This document shows, piece by piece, positions 9,573-19,349 of a stretch of 27,437 nt of DNA. Position 1 is the first letter of the stretch. Every line of letters starts with the position of its first letter. The stretch is from Gnetum montanum. Lineage: Eukaryota > Streptophyta > Gnetopsida > Gnetales > Gnetaceae. The notes beneath the pieces were generated by a model. The model saw only the letters and a list, made by a program, of their open reading frames with translations, was not told the DNA's origin and searched no databases. The translations under genes and the position numbers were made by a program. Location: NCBI GenBank assembly GCA_015680685.1, contig MNCI01018250.1, positions 182,900 through 210,336 of the forward strand, in the 5' to 3' direction.

Positions 9573-9760
9573 TAAGTACGACTTGATTACGAGCGTCTAC
9601 GGACGTGTACAGCTAGTCAAGGAATCGGCTACTCATTGCTAGGCTAGAACATGTGATAAGTACGACTTAGTTACGAGCACCCACGGGTGTGTACGGCTAG
9701 CTAAGGAATTGGCTGCTTATCACACTTAAGCTAAATAGGTGCCTCAGTACGACCACTTCG
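9573..9760 (+). repeat. 84-bp tandem duplication inside the solo LTR
   Basis: TAAGTACGACTT starts at 9573 and again at 9657. The units share TACGAG, GTGTAC, GCTAG and GGAAT.GGCT.CT. A third, strongly diverged start (AGTACGACCACTTCGAGCAC) follows near 9743. Each unit holds a short inverted repeat, CGTCTACGGACG or CACCCACGGGTG. The duplication explains most of the extra length over the 790-bp LTRs. Confidence 0.7.
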
Positions 9761-10149
9761 AGCACTTGCGTTACATGTGGTGATCCCAGTAACGATTAGC
9801 ATTTGGTAAGCCACAATTGCATAGTTCAGGGTGTGTTCGGTAAGTGGGAACGGATGCTGATGCTAGTTAACTTAGACTTAGGAAATTAGTTAGAGTTAGC
9901 TTAGTTTCTCAACCCTTTCCTCTGATAGCATAGAAGATAAACCGAAAAATACCAAAAAATCACATACCTCAGACTTGCTTAACCATACACCATGACACTT
10001 ACAAGCAAGCCTGGGAAGCCAACGAACGATTAACCCTAAGTGTTTCTTGTGGTGTTAAGGCATTTAGTCTGCAGAGTTCGACTGGATCGCGCATGCACGC
10101 TCGTATTTGTATGGTTGAGTGTAGGGGTACCTTGCCACTCATCAGCTAC

Positions 10150-11616
10150 CTACTCCAATAATCTATGAACCTCATGGCATCTAAGCTTTGATAATTTCCC
10201 TTGGGCATATGTTCCAAGGATTCTTCTAGTTTCATGTCTTAGCCCATCTACGAGATGGCGTAGTTGATCCTATTGTGCGTAACCATGGCCTAGGAAACGA
10301 TGTAACAATGCATAATATCAACCCATGGCAGCATCCAAGGGTTCATGATTACCTCGCTTCCATCCTTGGATCTGCTTTCGCAAGTTGGACACTTGGGAGT
10401 ACATTTGATATTTATCATTAAAAAATTATAGCATTGTACTCCATCTTCGAATGGATTCCGATTCTAAGGATCAGTACAAGCTTTCCACTTCTTTTATGAG
10501 TGTCCTTGGGAATAACTTTAATTTTTGCCACTCATTCTCAATGTTTTGCAAGGTGTAGGCATCGTTAAATTCTTGTAAGTGGTTCTACGGATCAGTGTTG
10601 TATCCCCCCTCAAATCGTGGGATATTATTCATGTCTAATCTCTTGATCCTGCTATCTTTCTAGTGCCTTAAAGGTATTCTAATGGCCTCTGTAATGTCTA
10701 ACATGCTTCGGATTGCAAGTAGGGGTTCTTCGTGGTCATTTCTCTCATAGCGTCTATGATGTCTATGTAGTTCCCTACTTTTCCTTCTTTCATGCCTTGA
10801 CTCTCTAGACTGCCCTCATCCTCGCTCTCGACTCTCTCGTCGAGGTTTCTCATTTTGTTTACCCTTATCCACACAGATAGGTTCCTTATGACTACATCCT
10901 GATGTTGAAGGAGAGGGTGAATGCAATGATGAAGGTGAAGAAGAAGGAGAACCATTACCATGACAATGTTTCCTACCTTCTCTTCGGTGGTCCCAGCTCC
11001 GATCATGATGACGATCAGAATGCTCACCCTTATCATGTATCTGTGTTCCCTCGTTGAACACTTGGTGTTCATGGGGATTAGAACCAGGATTGTGAATCGT
11101 GGAGCGAAGGTTTTGATACACCACCTCCTCACTATCACTAGGAGGGGGAACATCATTTTGTGGAGAACCTATTGAAATGGGTTCACCACCCTTAATTTCG
11201 CGTATGATGGGTGGAGTGTTATGGGATCCTTTTCTATTCAATGATATGTAGTAACTCTCCTACTGCAAGTCCCGTTGACGTTGTGCTTCTATGGGATGTT
11301 AGTCCCTTGCATTGTAATCACATGCAATGTACTCAGTGTATAATTGTGACATGCCTATTCGTGCAAGGGCATGAAGGAGCATGTTGGGGACGGCTCTGTC
11401 TGGAGGCAACACTGTGTTACCTTACAAGTCTCTCCAATGCAGCTATTCATCTTGATGGAAGAAAAAGGTAAAGTCAGGTATATATTCATCATGATGAGTA
11501 TATACCACACTGAATTGTTGAGGAACTGGTGTATTTTGGTTATGTGTGTTGTACCGCCGACTGTCTCTACTATTGTTCCTAGGCGGTGAAGTGCTTTTGT
11601 TCGAAGAAGAAGACAT
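10150..11616 (-). pseudogene. gag: N-terminal half of gypsy Gag, nested element
   Basis: The start ATG at 11616 opens a serine/asparagine-rich N-terminus, MSSSSNKSTSPPRNNSRDS, 128 bp downstream of the PBS. A Ser/His/Arg-rich acidic stretch follows (10816-11241, including REGRKHCHGNGSPSSSPSS). The Gag core comes next: NNIPRFEGGYNTDP, WQKLKLFPRTLI, FFNDKYQMYSQVSNLRKQI, HEPLDAAMG*YYALLHRFLG, LVDGLRHETRRILGTYAQ. Frameshifts and stops are spread through it. The reading ends at the solo LTR (10144) and continues at 9218. Confidence 0.75.
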
Positions 11617-11743
11617 TTTAGTCTTGTTCCGGTGTACTATTTACTATTATGTTATTTTCCTTATGATCAACCCTAAGGGTTCATTTATGCTCCCAATGAT
11701 GTGAATGATATCCTATGTTCTACGTAGCGCACAAACAACTAAG

Positions 11744-11762
11744 TCCCCGACAACGATGCCAA
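11744..11762 (-). other. Primer-binding site, tRNA-Asp type
   Basis: Minus strand TTGGCATCGTTGTCGGGGA, immediately after the LTR terminal CATCA. It is nearly identical to 3709-3727. It fixes 11763-12548 as the 5' LTR and the element's direction as leftward. Confidence 0.85.
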
Positions 11763-12548
11763 TGATGAGTGACGAGGTACCCCTACACTTAACCATACAA
11801 ATACGAGCATGCACGCATGATCCGATTGAACTCCAAGGACTAAGTGCTTACACGCCCTAATGGAACACTTAAGGTTAATCAATCATTGTCTTCCCAAACT
11901 CACTTGTATTTTCACGGTTGTATGGTTAAGTGAGTTTGAGGTATGTGATTTTTATGTATTTTATCTTTTTAATGCCTATGCTAAGAGGTGAAGGGTGAAG
12001 AGACTAAGTAACTAACTTTCACTAACTACGCTTAATTATCCTAGCATCAGTATCTATTCCCACTTGTCGTACACACCCTGAACCAGTGCAATGCTATTGG
12101 GATTATCAAATGCTATTCATTACTGGGTTACCAAGTGTAGCACACGTGCTCGAAGCGATTGTACTTAATGCACTTAACTAGGAGAGTTGAGGGTTGAGAG
12201 AGATTAATTATCTATAAAAGCATTTAAATATTTAACAATAATTAAATCCTATTTATCTTAGTCCATGCATTGCAAGGTTTATCAAAAAGTTCGCCTTTAT
12301 TTCTGTACACAAATGTGTGCTCAGGTACAATTTTCTCGAATAAACATCCATTCACTTTGAGACTCCTACTGTGGGCACATGGAAATTATTCTATCTTTGG
12401 AATGGTAAAACTACTAGAGTTTAGCTAAGGGTCTAGATCTAGATTTTGAAACAAGGGAAAGCCACCTCTTATTTATAGAACTAGCGATGGGCTGCAATAT
12501 CCAGGGGTGGACGCGATATTGTGGCTGATGCAATATCGTGTCTCATCA
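11763..12548 (-). repeat. 5' LTR of the nested gypsy element
   Basis: A 786-bp LTR paired with 4663-5458. The element-sense start is TGATGAGACACGATATTGC. Both U3 palindromes are present but decayed by transitions at CpG (12537-12530 and 12519-12510 region). The TATA box is the reverse of 12468-12477. Right flank is the target duplication at 12549-12553. Confidence 0.9.
12468..12477 (-). promoter_or_regulatory. LTR TATA box
   Basis: Minus-strand TATAAATAAG at the same place as in 4663-5458. This is the promoter that would have driven genomic RNA of the nested element. Confidence 0.7.
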
Positions 12549-12553
12549 ACTGG

Positions 12554-13619
12554 AATCCAACTCTTTAAAATAAAAGGATTCATATCCATGATAAGAAAAA
12601 AGAGGCAGCTCTCGATGAGGTGATTTCATAATAAACCTTGCAAATACAAAAGTCTATTGATGAGCTTGAAGCAAGGCTAGATAAGATGTGGAGGTTGATG
12701 AATGAAAAATTTACAACTTATATAAAAACCATAGAGGAGAGAGTAACGCAAAGAGAATCAAGTGATCAAAACAAGAAGAGGAAAAAGAACCACAAAATTA
12801 TTAGGAACACTTATCAGCAAAAAGAAAAAATGGTTGTAGAAGAAGAGGTTATAGAATCAACCACAGAAGAAGATAATGGATGTGACATCTACCTATATGA
12901 TCATCTAAAGGGCTATTTCCTAGTTATGTTACATCTACATGAGTATTTGGCTTTTGCTTTGAATCCCAAGTTTGTACAAAAGCAAATGCCTAGGAAATTA
13001 CCTTTCTCACAAGGTAATTATAGACAATCCTACAAGTAACCATACTATCCTAATGGGACTTCTTATCAACCTCAAAACTATCATTGACCGTAGTGGCAAA
13101 ACCCATAATTGTGGGGGAGGCCATCATCAAACTAGCACTACCTTACTACCAACTGGACCAGTATGGATATTATGTTTAACAACCTATTCCCTTGACTGGT
13201 TCTACTTCCTCTACCTCAAACCACTACTACCACTCTCCCGAGTATCATCAACTTGCAACATATTCTAAAGGATCACCATCTCATGCCTCTCATCTTCCAT
13301 CATATCCTCAATATTCTCATACTTCCCTCCATCATATGTCACCACCAATAACACAAGAAGATTCAAAACCACAACATCAACGAAAGAATGCCACTTGTGC
13401 CATGAACATACATGGGAATGATAATGCTAGTAGATCTCAACCACAACCTTGGAAATGTCCTTTCTTTAGGGTAGTTTCCTCACATAAGCATAAACCTCGT
13501 AGACCTACTGGTGCATCAAAACCTACACAAGGCCAATCTAGTGCAACATCCTTCCTCACACAAAAAATGTCTTCTAATCATATGCAAAAGCCAACAACCA
13601 TCACCACTTCAACATAGGA
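12554..13619 (+). pseudogene. gag: Gag of the older plus-strand gypsy element, right half
   Basis: This continues the fragment at 4325-4657 after the nested insertion. It reads KKEAALDEVIS, then KSIDELEARLDKMWRLMNEK and KTIEERVTQRESSDQ. The knuckle has degraded to CDIYLYDHLKGY. FALNPKF and KLPFSQGNYRQSYK follow. After a frame change there is the YQLDQYGYYV-stop (TAA at 13177-13179), then SPEYHQLATYSKGSP and a Pro/Ser/His-rich end closing at 13617. Domain order equals that of the nested gag. Several frameshifts break it. Confidence 0.8.
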
Positions 13620-14097
13620 TGGAAAGGATGAACCTATCACTATGGAGAGATAAAAAGATCCATGCATCATTACTAATAGTAAAGGATGTGATTGTGAGCT
13701 AGAAATTCAAAATATTAACATAGCCCACAACAAAGTTTAGGAGTAAGTGTGTGAGCAAAAACCAATCTATGTAGTAGCCACAAAAACAGAAGACACCTAG
13801 TGGCTTGAAAATGAGAATATAAAACTATTTCAAAGATGCATGGAAGCAAATGATCCACTTATTAGTTCTATAATTAAGAAAATGGACCAAACAAAGGACT
13901 TAGATGCATATATCTTACACTCTAATTATACACTAGAAAAGGATATTAAACATAAAGACCTAAGAATTAAAATAGAAAATCAAGAAGAAGAAGCAAACAC
14001 ATCTGGATCCCTGGAAATACCTTCACGTCAAGATGAAGATACATCTTTGAATGATCCAAATGAGACTATCACCAATGTTAGATGTCTTACCATATGA
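13620..14097 (+). pseudogene. Post-protease tail with the protease core deleted
   Basis: The reading DPCITNSKGCDCE, IYVVATKTEDT, NIKLFQRCMEANDPLISS aligns with the tail of the minus-strand protease ORF (VPCITYSDTKGDD, LYVATTKQENTQS). The roughly 170-codon protease core between Gag and this tail is missing. The last 85 codons (13840-14097) are open, charged (ENQEEEANTSGSLEIPSRQD) and not recognised. The PPT-like motif that starts the cassette follows at 14184. Confidence 0.65.
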
Positions 14098-14892
14098 TTA
14101 ATTAAATTAGTGACAGTGATAGATGGGAAACCAATGGTATATAACTAGGGGATTGTGCAGTCCATCTCCCGAATGTGCAATCATAAGATTAGCCATGGGG
14201 GAGATGCTCCATCCTAGTTCAAGAACTAATAAGTATTTTTCATCATTTTTTTTTACAATTTTTTATCATTTTCCTATTTCTTCCAAAAAAAATTTTATTC
14301 TTCGTATGTTTTCCATTTCATAATATTTTTCTTTTCTTTATATTTTTCTCTTTTCTTAATTCATTCTCTTCATGTTTTATGAATGTATTTTATGTTTTTG
14401 TTAATAATATTGCCAAGTCATGATGCAGAAGTCAACACTATGTGTTGGGTTTTTGTGCTATACTATTAAGATGATTGGGTAAGTAATTGTGTAAAGAAAT
14501 GAGACCACCTCATTCATCCCTCTAGTTCTCTAAATAAAAGATCTTTTTCATGGACACAATTTAGTTCTTNCTCACAAAGAGAAGAAAAGAGAAGAAGGAA
14601 GGAAGGGCCTTAGTTAGAGGGATGCCTTCAGGCATAGGTAACATGTCTTTCAAACCCCATAACTAGTGCTTGTAGTCCATTATTGTGTCTAAGGGATGTA
14701 CTTTGAATTCCCATTATTATTATTTTTTCTTTTTCTTCTCTCTCTCTCTCTCTCTTTTAATTTTTTTTCATTTTTTGTTATTGTTGTTGTTGTTTTTTCT
14801 CTCTTTTTTTGGATTTTAAATTTTTTAAAATGGAAACCACACCATGCAAAGACATAGCTTCCTATTTATTAGTCGATGAAGGAGTGATGATA
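14098..14892. repeat. Rearranged cassette of the plus-strand element, part 1
   Basis: 14184-14203 holds the PPT-like TTAGCCATGGGGGAGATG in the orientation expected for the plus-strand element. From about 14500 to 14892 the sequence instead matches 6560-6790 and 1060-1120 in the same strand sense as the minus-strand elements, so this part is inverted relative to its surroundings. 14230-14450 is T-rich without recognisable content. A single N lies at 14570. Confidence 0.55.
14718..14825. repeat. Pyrimidine-rich microsatellites
   Basis: A CT dinucleotide run (about 14735-14755), T runs and GTT triplet repeats sit where the paralogous cassette at 6727-6750 has only a short T tract. This is simple-sequence expansion with no coding content. 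Confidence 0.8.
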
Positions 14893-14921
14893 NNNNNNNN
14901 NNNNNNNNNNNNNNNNNNNNN
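14893..14921. other. Run of 29 Ns
   Basis: Undetermined bases. Sequence on the left and right match the same cassette family in opposite orientations, so the gap coincides with an orientation switch. Confidence 0.95.
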
Positions 14922-15500
14922 AATGTGAGGTCACTGTTCATGGTATGGACTTGGTCTAAACTTGGACAAATAGGTATGTTGATCACATTTTTCACAAGAA
15001 CCTATTGTGGAAATGGTCAAGTACCTTACATACAAATCTCTGTAATCCCATCTCATCCCATTATTCACCTCATTGCTATATGTGATTTTGAGCCTTTTGG
15101 TTTTGTGTAGTATAGTGCAATATCCCAACCACAGTAGTTGTGTGTTGTTTGGAACAAAGACATGATCTACATTTAACTTCTAGGATGCCCATGAACATCT
15201 ATAGAAGTGGTTATGCAAGGGCATTATGACAGGAGCCTACTTTGGGGAGGATCCACTTACATAACTTTTTTTGATCATGGCTTTGAACTAACCTTCACAT
15301 CTTTCACAACATCAATGATAGTTTCTCTAAATTTACACATAATTTTGGGAGTACTTCTCATCTCTTTCAATTAATTTTTTACTTTCTTACTTTTTCCTCA
15401 AGTTAAATATTTCTTAGCCATCTTCTAAATCAAACCTTTGGTCTTAATTATTTGAAAACTTATGTGCTTCCAAAGTTATGCTTATTAGTCATGGGAGCTA
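14922..15500 (+). repeat. Rearranged cassette of the plus-strand element, part 2
   Basis: The reverse complement of 14922-15270 aligns with copy 1 from about 540 to 928, for example the blocks holding GACCAAGTCCAT and AAGTGGATC.TCCCCAAAG. This is the correct orientation for the plus-strand element. A PPT-like ATTAGTCATGGGAG lies at 15485-15500, matching the motif at 127-146 of copy 1. 15300-15480 matches weakly or not at all. Confidence 0.65.
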
Positions 15501-16237
15501 GGGATGCCTACCTTGAAAATTTTGAAATTTTTCCAACATCCTATTTTCAAACATTGTGGTAACTAATAGTAATTGATCAAAATAATGTGAATGACTTGAT
15601 GATCTTAGTTACCTCATAGCCTTGGGCATAGTATGCTATCATCACCTTGTGCTTAAATGAAAACTAAGAGATATGAAAAGTGTTAATTATTAAGGAAAAT
15701 TTACCAAAACTAATGCTAATCCTTTGGTGACTACAAGTGATGCTAAAAGAAACATCTAAGGAAAAAGGTATTTTTCTAGGCACAAAAATGAAGCCAAGAG
15801 GGGAACAACGAAGGATATGCCCATGAAAAAATCGTAGCACATACAATATAGTAGTTTAAACTTCACATATTTGCTAAATCCATGGAATGATGAAAAGAAA
15901 TTTTAGTCCATCCTTCAAGAATGTTCTACATAACTAAAGAAGAATTGACATAGAAATCAAGGTTGGAAGCCTGCCACCACTAGTGGCAACAAGAAGAATC
16001 ATCTTCAGTAGATTTTTGAAGACCTCTTTAAATTTTGTAATCTTCAATGTCTATCCAGTCTTTTTATCACTCTTTTATTTTGTATGCATCCACTTGAATA
16101 AAATTGTATAATGTAGCACTTAGAGTCAGTCACTAGTTAGCATTAGTTAATAATCTCATCATTCCCAATTTTCTGTAAAGAAAGCTTGGTCCTATCCTAT
16201 TAACTCAAGGACAAGTTTTTACTCAATCATGCTGGTA
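15501..16237 (+). other. Unassigned 3' region of the plus-strand gypsy element
   Basis: By position this should hold the accessory ORF and PPT. At 15789 an ATG after a TTTCTAGGCACAAAA stretch reads MKPRGEQRRICP. It weakly resembles the accessory ORF start MAPKHGQQEGP at 25388 but closes at once. The rest shows no recognisable coding sequence. It ends in a decayed PPT region whose AGGACAAGTTTTTACTCAAT matches the block before the nested element's 3' LTR. Confidence 0.4.
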
Positions 16238-17199
16238 TGATGAAGCATTGATTGGCTATGTTGACATAGCCATGTTGAGAAAAATTCCTTAATGTAGATG
16301 CCTAGATGCATGCTATCGCATCTATTTGAATAAAAAGTTAATTTTTTTCAGCTCCAATATTGGAGCCCTAATATCGGATACTTGACATCAGGGGCCATGA
16401 AGCGATGTCAAATATCCAATATCATGGGATGTATGTTGAGCTATAAATATAATGCTTGGGTGCATGGTTTGGGAGGAAGTCATTAGTTAATAGAGTAGTG
16501 TAACTCTTGTAGTTTTACTCTGTAGTCTTAAAGAAAAGTCAATGAGTGCCCATAGTGTGGATTTGAGTCAGTTGTACAGCATCTTTTTCGAGTGGAAATG
16601 TACCTAGAAACATTCCATAGATGGTAATAAGATCAAAATTAATTCTAATTCGTTGCAGCACTTTGACTTAGATTAGATTTACTTTTAGTGTAATTTACAT
16701 TCTATGTACTTAGTTAATATTTACATTTCCATGCATGTTAATGAATCGGGGAAATGAGCATGACTAGTTTTGAGCTTAAAAATGTATTTTCTTGGTAACC
16801 CTAGTAGTGTTATTACTTGGTTTACCTAGTAGCATAGCACTTGGTAATCCCAGTAGTGGATACGTGGGTTTAGGGTGTGTATGGTAAGCTGAGAACAGAC
16901 ACTCATCACCCATAGGCTAGTTTAGAATTTACTTTCTATTGTTAATTAGTTTACATTATTGATTTCTTTATTTTCATTCGAAGTAGCATAAGGCTGAAAC
17001 AACTTCAAGAATCATATGCCTCACTTTGGACTAAACCATACATGACAAAGCTACCACTAGTCCAAGTGGGAAGACAACGAACTACAATCAAGGCATAACA
17101 ATCTAGATACAACTAGTTCCATCCACAGAATTTGACCAGATTGTGCATGAATGCTTGTGATTCATATGGTTGGGCATACGGGGTACCCACCACTCATCA
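16238..17199 (+). repeat. 3' LTR of the older plus-strand gypsy element
   Basis: A 962-bp LTR starting TGATGAAGCATTG and ending CCACTCATCA, preceded by a PPT remnant. A TATA box, CTATAAATATA, is at 16441-16451. The U3 upstream of it has decayed versions of the family palindrome (GATGTCAAATATCC, CCAATATCATGG). Its right edge abuts copia gag, so the gypsy element inserted into the copia element. The matching 5' LTR and target duplication are not visible in the window. Confidence 0.8.
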
Positions 17200-18080
17200 A
17201 TGTCTATCAGATTTAGTATTGCTTAATGTTTCTAATGTTTCTTATGTTAAGGATTTATGGGATAAGCTGCAAAATTTATAGAAAAAAATTCTTTAACAAA
17301 TAAGTTATTTTTAAAGAAGTAATTATATGAATATCAAATTATAGAAGGTAGAGATATTGCAGAATACTTGACCACCTTTAATACATTGGCTCATTAATTA
17401 CAGTCTATTGGGATGAAAATGGATGAGGAAGATCAATGTATCACATTCCTCAGCATGCTTCCAAATTCGTGGGAGATATTTGTGATGGTTGTAAGTAATA
17501 CACCTACCAAATTTATTTTTTATAATATCATTGATCAATTATTGTTAAGGGAAGCAAACGGAAAACTTCTACTCCTCAAAATGAAGTATTATTTATCAAA
17601 AACAATTTAAAGCTAAAGTTTGTTAAGAGGCCTCAATTTAAGAATAAGCCCCAAGAATTTGTAAAGAGAGCACCTAAATGTTGAGATTATAGTAAAGTTT
17701 TTCATGCAAAGAAAGATTGTAAAGCCCCTCTAGAAAAGGGCAAAGAAAGTAATGGTGATAAAGCCTCTCTTACTCAAGAGGGAGATTTGTATGTTATGTC
17801 CTTTTCTGATAATGCTAATATGTATTCATGGTATGTGGACTTCGGTGCATCTCATTACTACACTTCACATGTTAATTGGTTTAGTAGGTATACATCATCT
17901 AATCTTGAAATGGTAAGATTGGGTAATGATGATTTGTGCAAAGCTGTAGGTTATGGAAAGGTAAAGTTTCAATTTAATAATGGAGTAGTTAAATTGATTT
18001 CCAATGTATAGCATGTAACAACACTTACTAAAAATCTTTTATCTATCAATAAATTAGATGATGTAGGACTAACTATTATT
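17200..18080 (+). pseudogene. Copia Gag and protease, 5'-truncated
   Basis: The gag part reads LWDKLQNLYRKKSLTNKLF, IIEGRDIAEYLTTFNTLAH and MDEEDQCITFLSMLPNSWE, the UBN2-type copia Gag. The CCHC knuckle is damaged: KC*DYSKVFHAKKDC, with the second Cys now Tyr and a stop between. The protease shows SWYVDFGASHYYTSH in place of the usual W.LDSGAS.H, so Ser of the DSG triplet is Phe. LVTKNLLSI-type sequence (TLTKNLLSINKLDD) follows. The 5' part of gag is cut off by the gypsy LTR at 17199. Confidence 0.85.
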
Positions 18081-18089
18081 TTGAAGGTG

Positions 18090-19220
18090 GAAAATGTTTA
18101 ATACTACATTGTTTATCTCCTTCAACTTTCGGAATTAAAATAGGCAAGTTGTATAAATTAGAAGCTATGACATTAAAACAGAAATTAAGTGCATTTATAA
18201 TTATTAATTTGAATTCAAGTATTGATTTATGGCATAAAAGAATGTGACATCTTAATGAAAAAAGACTCAAGGAACTTTACAAGCAAGGTAAATTTCAGTT
18301 TTCAAAATATTGCTTAGATTTCTACCATCATTGTCTATATAGTAAAAAGAGGCATCACATTTTTCAAAAAAGTAATGCTAAATCTCTTTAGGTATTAGAA
18401 CTAATATATAGTGATGTATTTAAACTAATTAAAGATATTAGAACAAGTTCTCTTAGAGGTGCTATGTATTATGTTTCTTTTATTGATGCTTATTCTAGAA
18501 AGAGTTGAATATTTTTATTAAAACATAAATGTAAAGTATTTAAGAAATTTATAAAATTCAAAGCTTTTATTGAGAATTATTTAGAGAAGGAAATCAAAAT
18601 TCTAAGAATTGACAATGGTGGTAAGTTTTGCTCAAATGAATTTAATGCTTTCTATGGAGAACAAGGTATTCAAAGGCAAAAGACCATTCTAGGGACTTCT
18701 AAATAAAATGGAGTACTAGAGCATTTCAATCAAACATTGATGGAATGTGAAAAATATATACTCAGTAAATTTGATCTTAACAAGCATTTTAGGATGATGA
18801 AGTAATGACTACATGTTATCTTATCAATAGCTCTTCTTCATCAACACTTAACAAAAAAATTCCAAATGAAGTTTGGAGTGGTAGATCCATTAATTTAATT
18901 TGAATATTCTTTATTATTAAGATTATGTATATTTTCCAAAATTTGATAGGTTCAAATTAGACTCTAAGTTTGTGAAATGTATTTTTCTTGGCTATAGACA
19001 TGATGTCAAAGCTTATAAGTTATATAACCCAGAAACTAAAAGGGCTATTTATAGTCGAGATATCATCTTTAGAGAAAATTGTGGATCTATGAAGGAGGAA
19101 TCTTTAAATTCTAAAAGTCCTTCAAATGATGCAACTCCTATGTATGTACTTGTTGAAATTAATAATGAAATTTCAAAGGATCATCCTCCCTCAGTTGGGA
19201 ATATTACCCCTAGTGAGTAG
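18090..19220 (+). pseudogene. Copia integrase, degenerate
   Basis: The GAG-pre-integrase zinc region reads DLWHKRM*HLNEKRL, then CLDFYHHCLYSKK. The catalytic core follows: IYSDVFK (first Asp), YYVSFIDAYSRKS, ILRIDNGGKFCSNEF (second Asp) and NGVLEHFNQTLM (Glu). After that the conserved copia block KCIFLGYRHDVKAYKLYNPE and IYSRDIIFRE is in a single open frame (18972-19220). Several stops and frameshifts separate the blocks. The three catalytic positions can still be recognised, but no continuous frame remains. Confidence 0.85.
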
Positions 19221-19349
19221 GATGGTGATAGCATGATAGATGAGGGAGAACAACATGAAGAGAAAGAGAATAGTTTCAGTGAAGATGAGCCATTAAGACA
19301 TTAATAACATGTAAGAAGATTACCATCACATCTAGAGGAATATGTATTG

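Larger units (their letters stand above)
9214..10149 (+). mobile_element. Solo LTR inserted in gag, with target duplication
   Basis: The LTR occupies 9219-10144 (926 bp), starting TGATGAGACGC and ending CCACTCATCA, in plus orientation against a minus-strand host gene. Flanks are GCTAT (9214-9218) and GCTAC (10145-10149), a 5-bp target duplication with one transition. Removing the LTR and one flank restores the local gag reading E*VAKEEGE, matching EWVAKEEGE in the plus-strand gag at about 4600. There is no PBS, PPT or second LTR, so it is a recombination remnant. It is longer than the nested element's LTRs because of an internal tandem duplication. Confidence 0.9.
4658..12553 (-). mobile_element. 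Complete nested gypsy element with target duplication
   Basis: This is an LTR retrotransposon on the minus strand. The 3' LTR is 4663-5458 and the 5' LTR is 11763-12548, followed inward by PBS 11744-11762, gag from 11616, protease to 7458, a noncoding cassette, and a PPT at 5459-5470. The 5-bp target duplication ACTGG flanks it exactly (4658-4662 and 12549-12553). The interrupted sequence is plus-strand gag that continues on the other side. The two LTRs are about 90% identical by eye, with many C/T and G/A differences, so the insertion is fairly old. No RT, RNase H or integrase is present. A solo LTR at 9219-10144 later interrupted its gag. Confidence 0.9.

Noticed and set aside
10960-11471. 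Overlapping short plus-strand ORFs in the nested gag region
   Set aside because: No protein similarity; they lie opposite the Ser/His/Arg-rich gag N-terminus and depend on its composition.
14922-15128. Overlapping sense and antisense ORFs after the N run
   Set aside because: They lie in repeated cassette DNA, are short, and are not kept in the homologous segment at 730-928.
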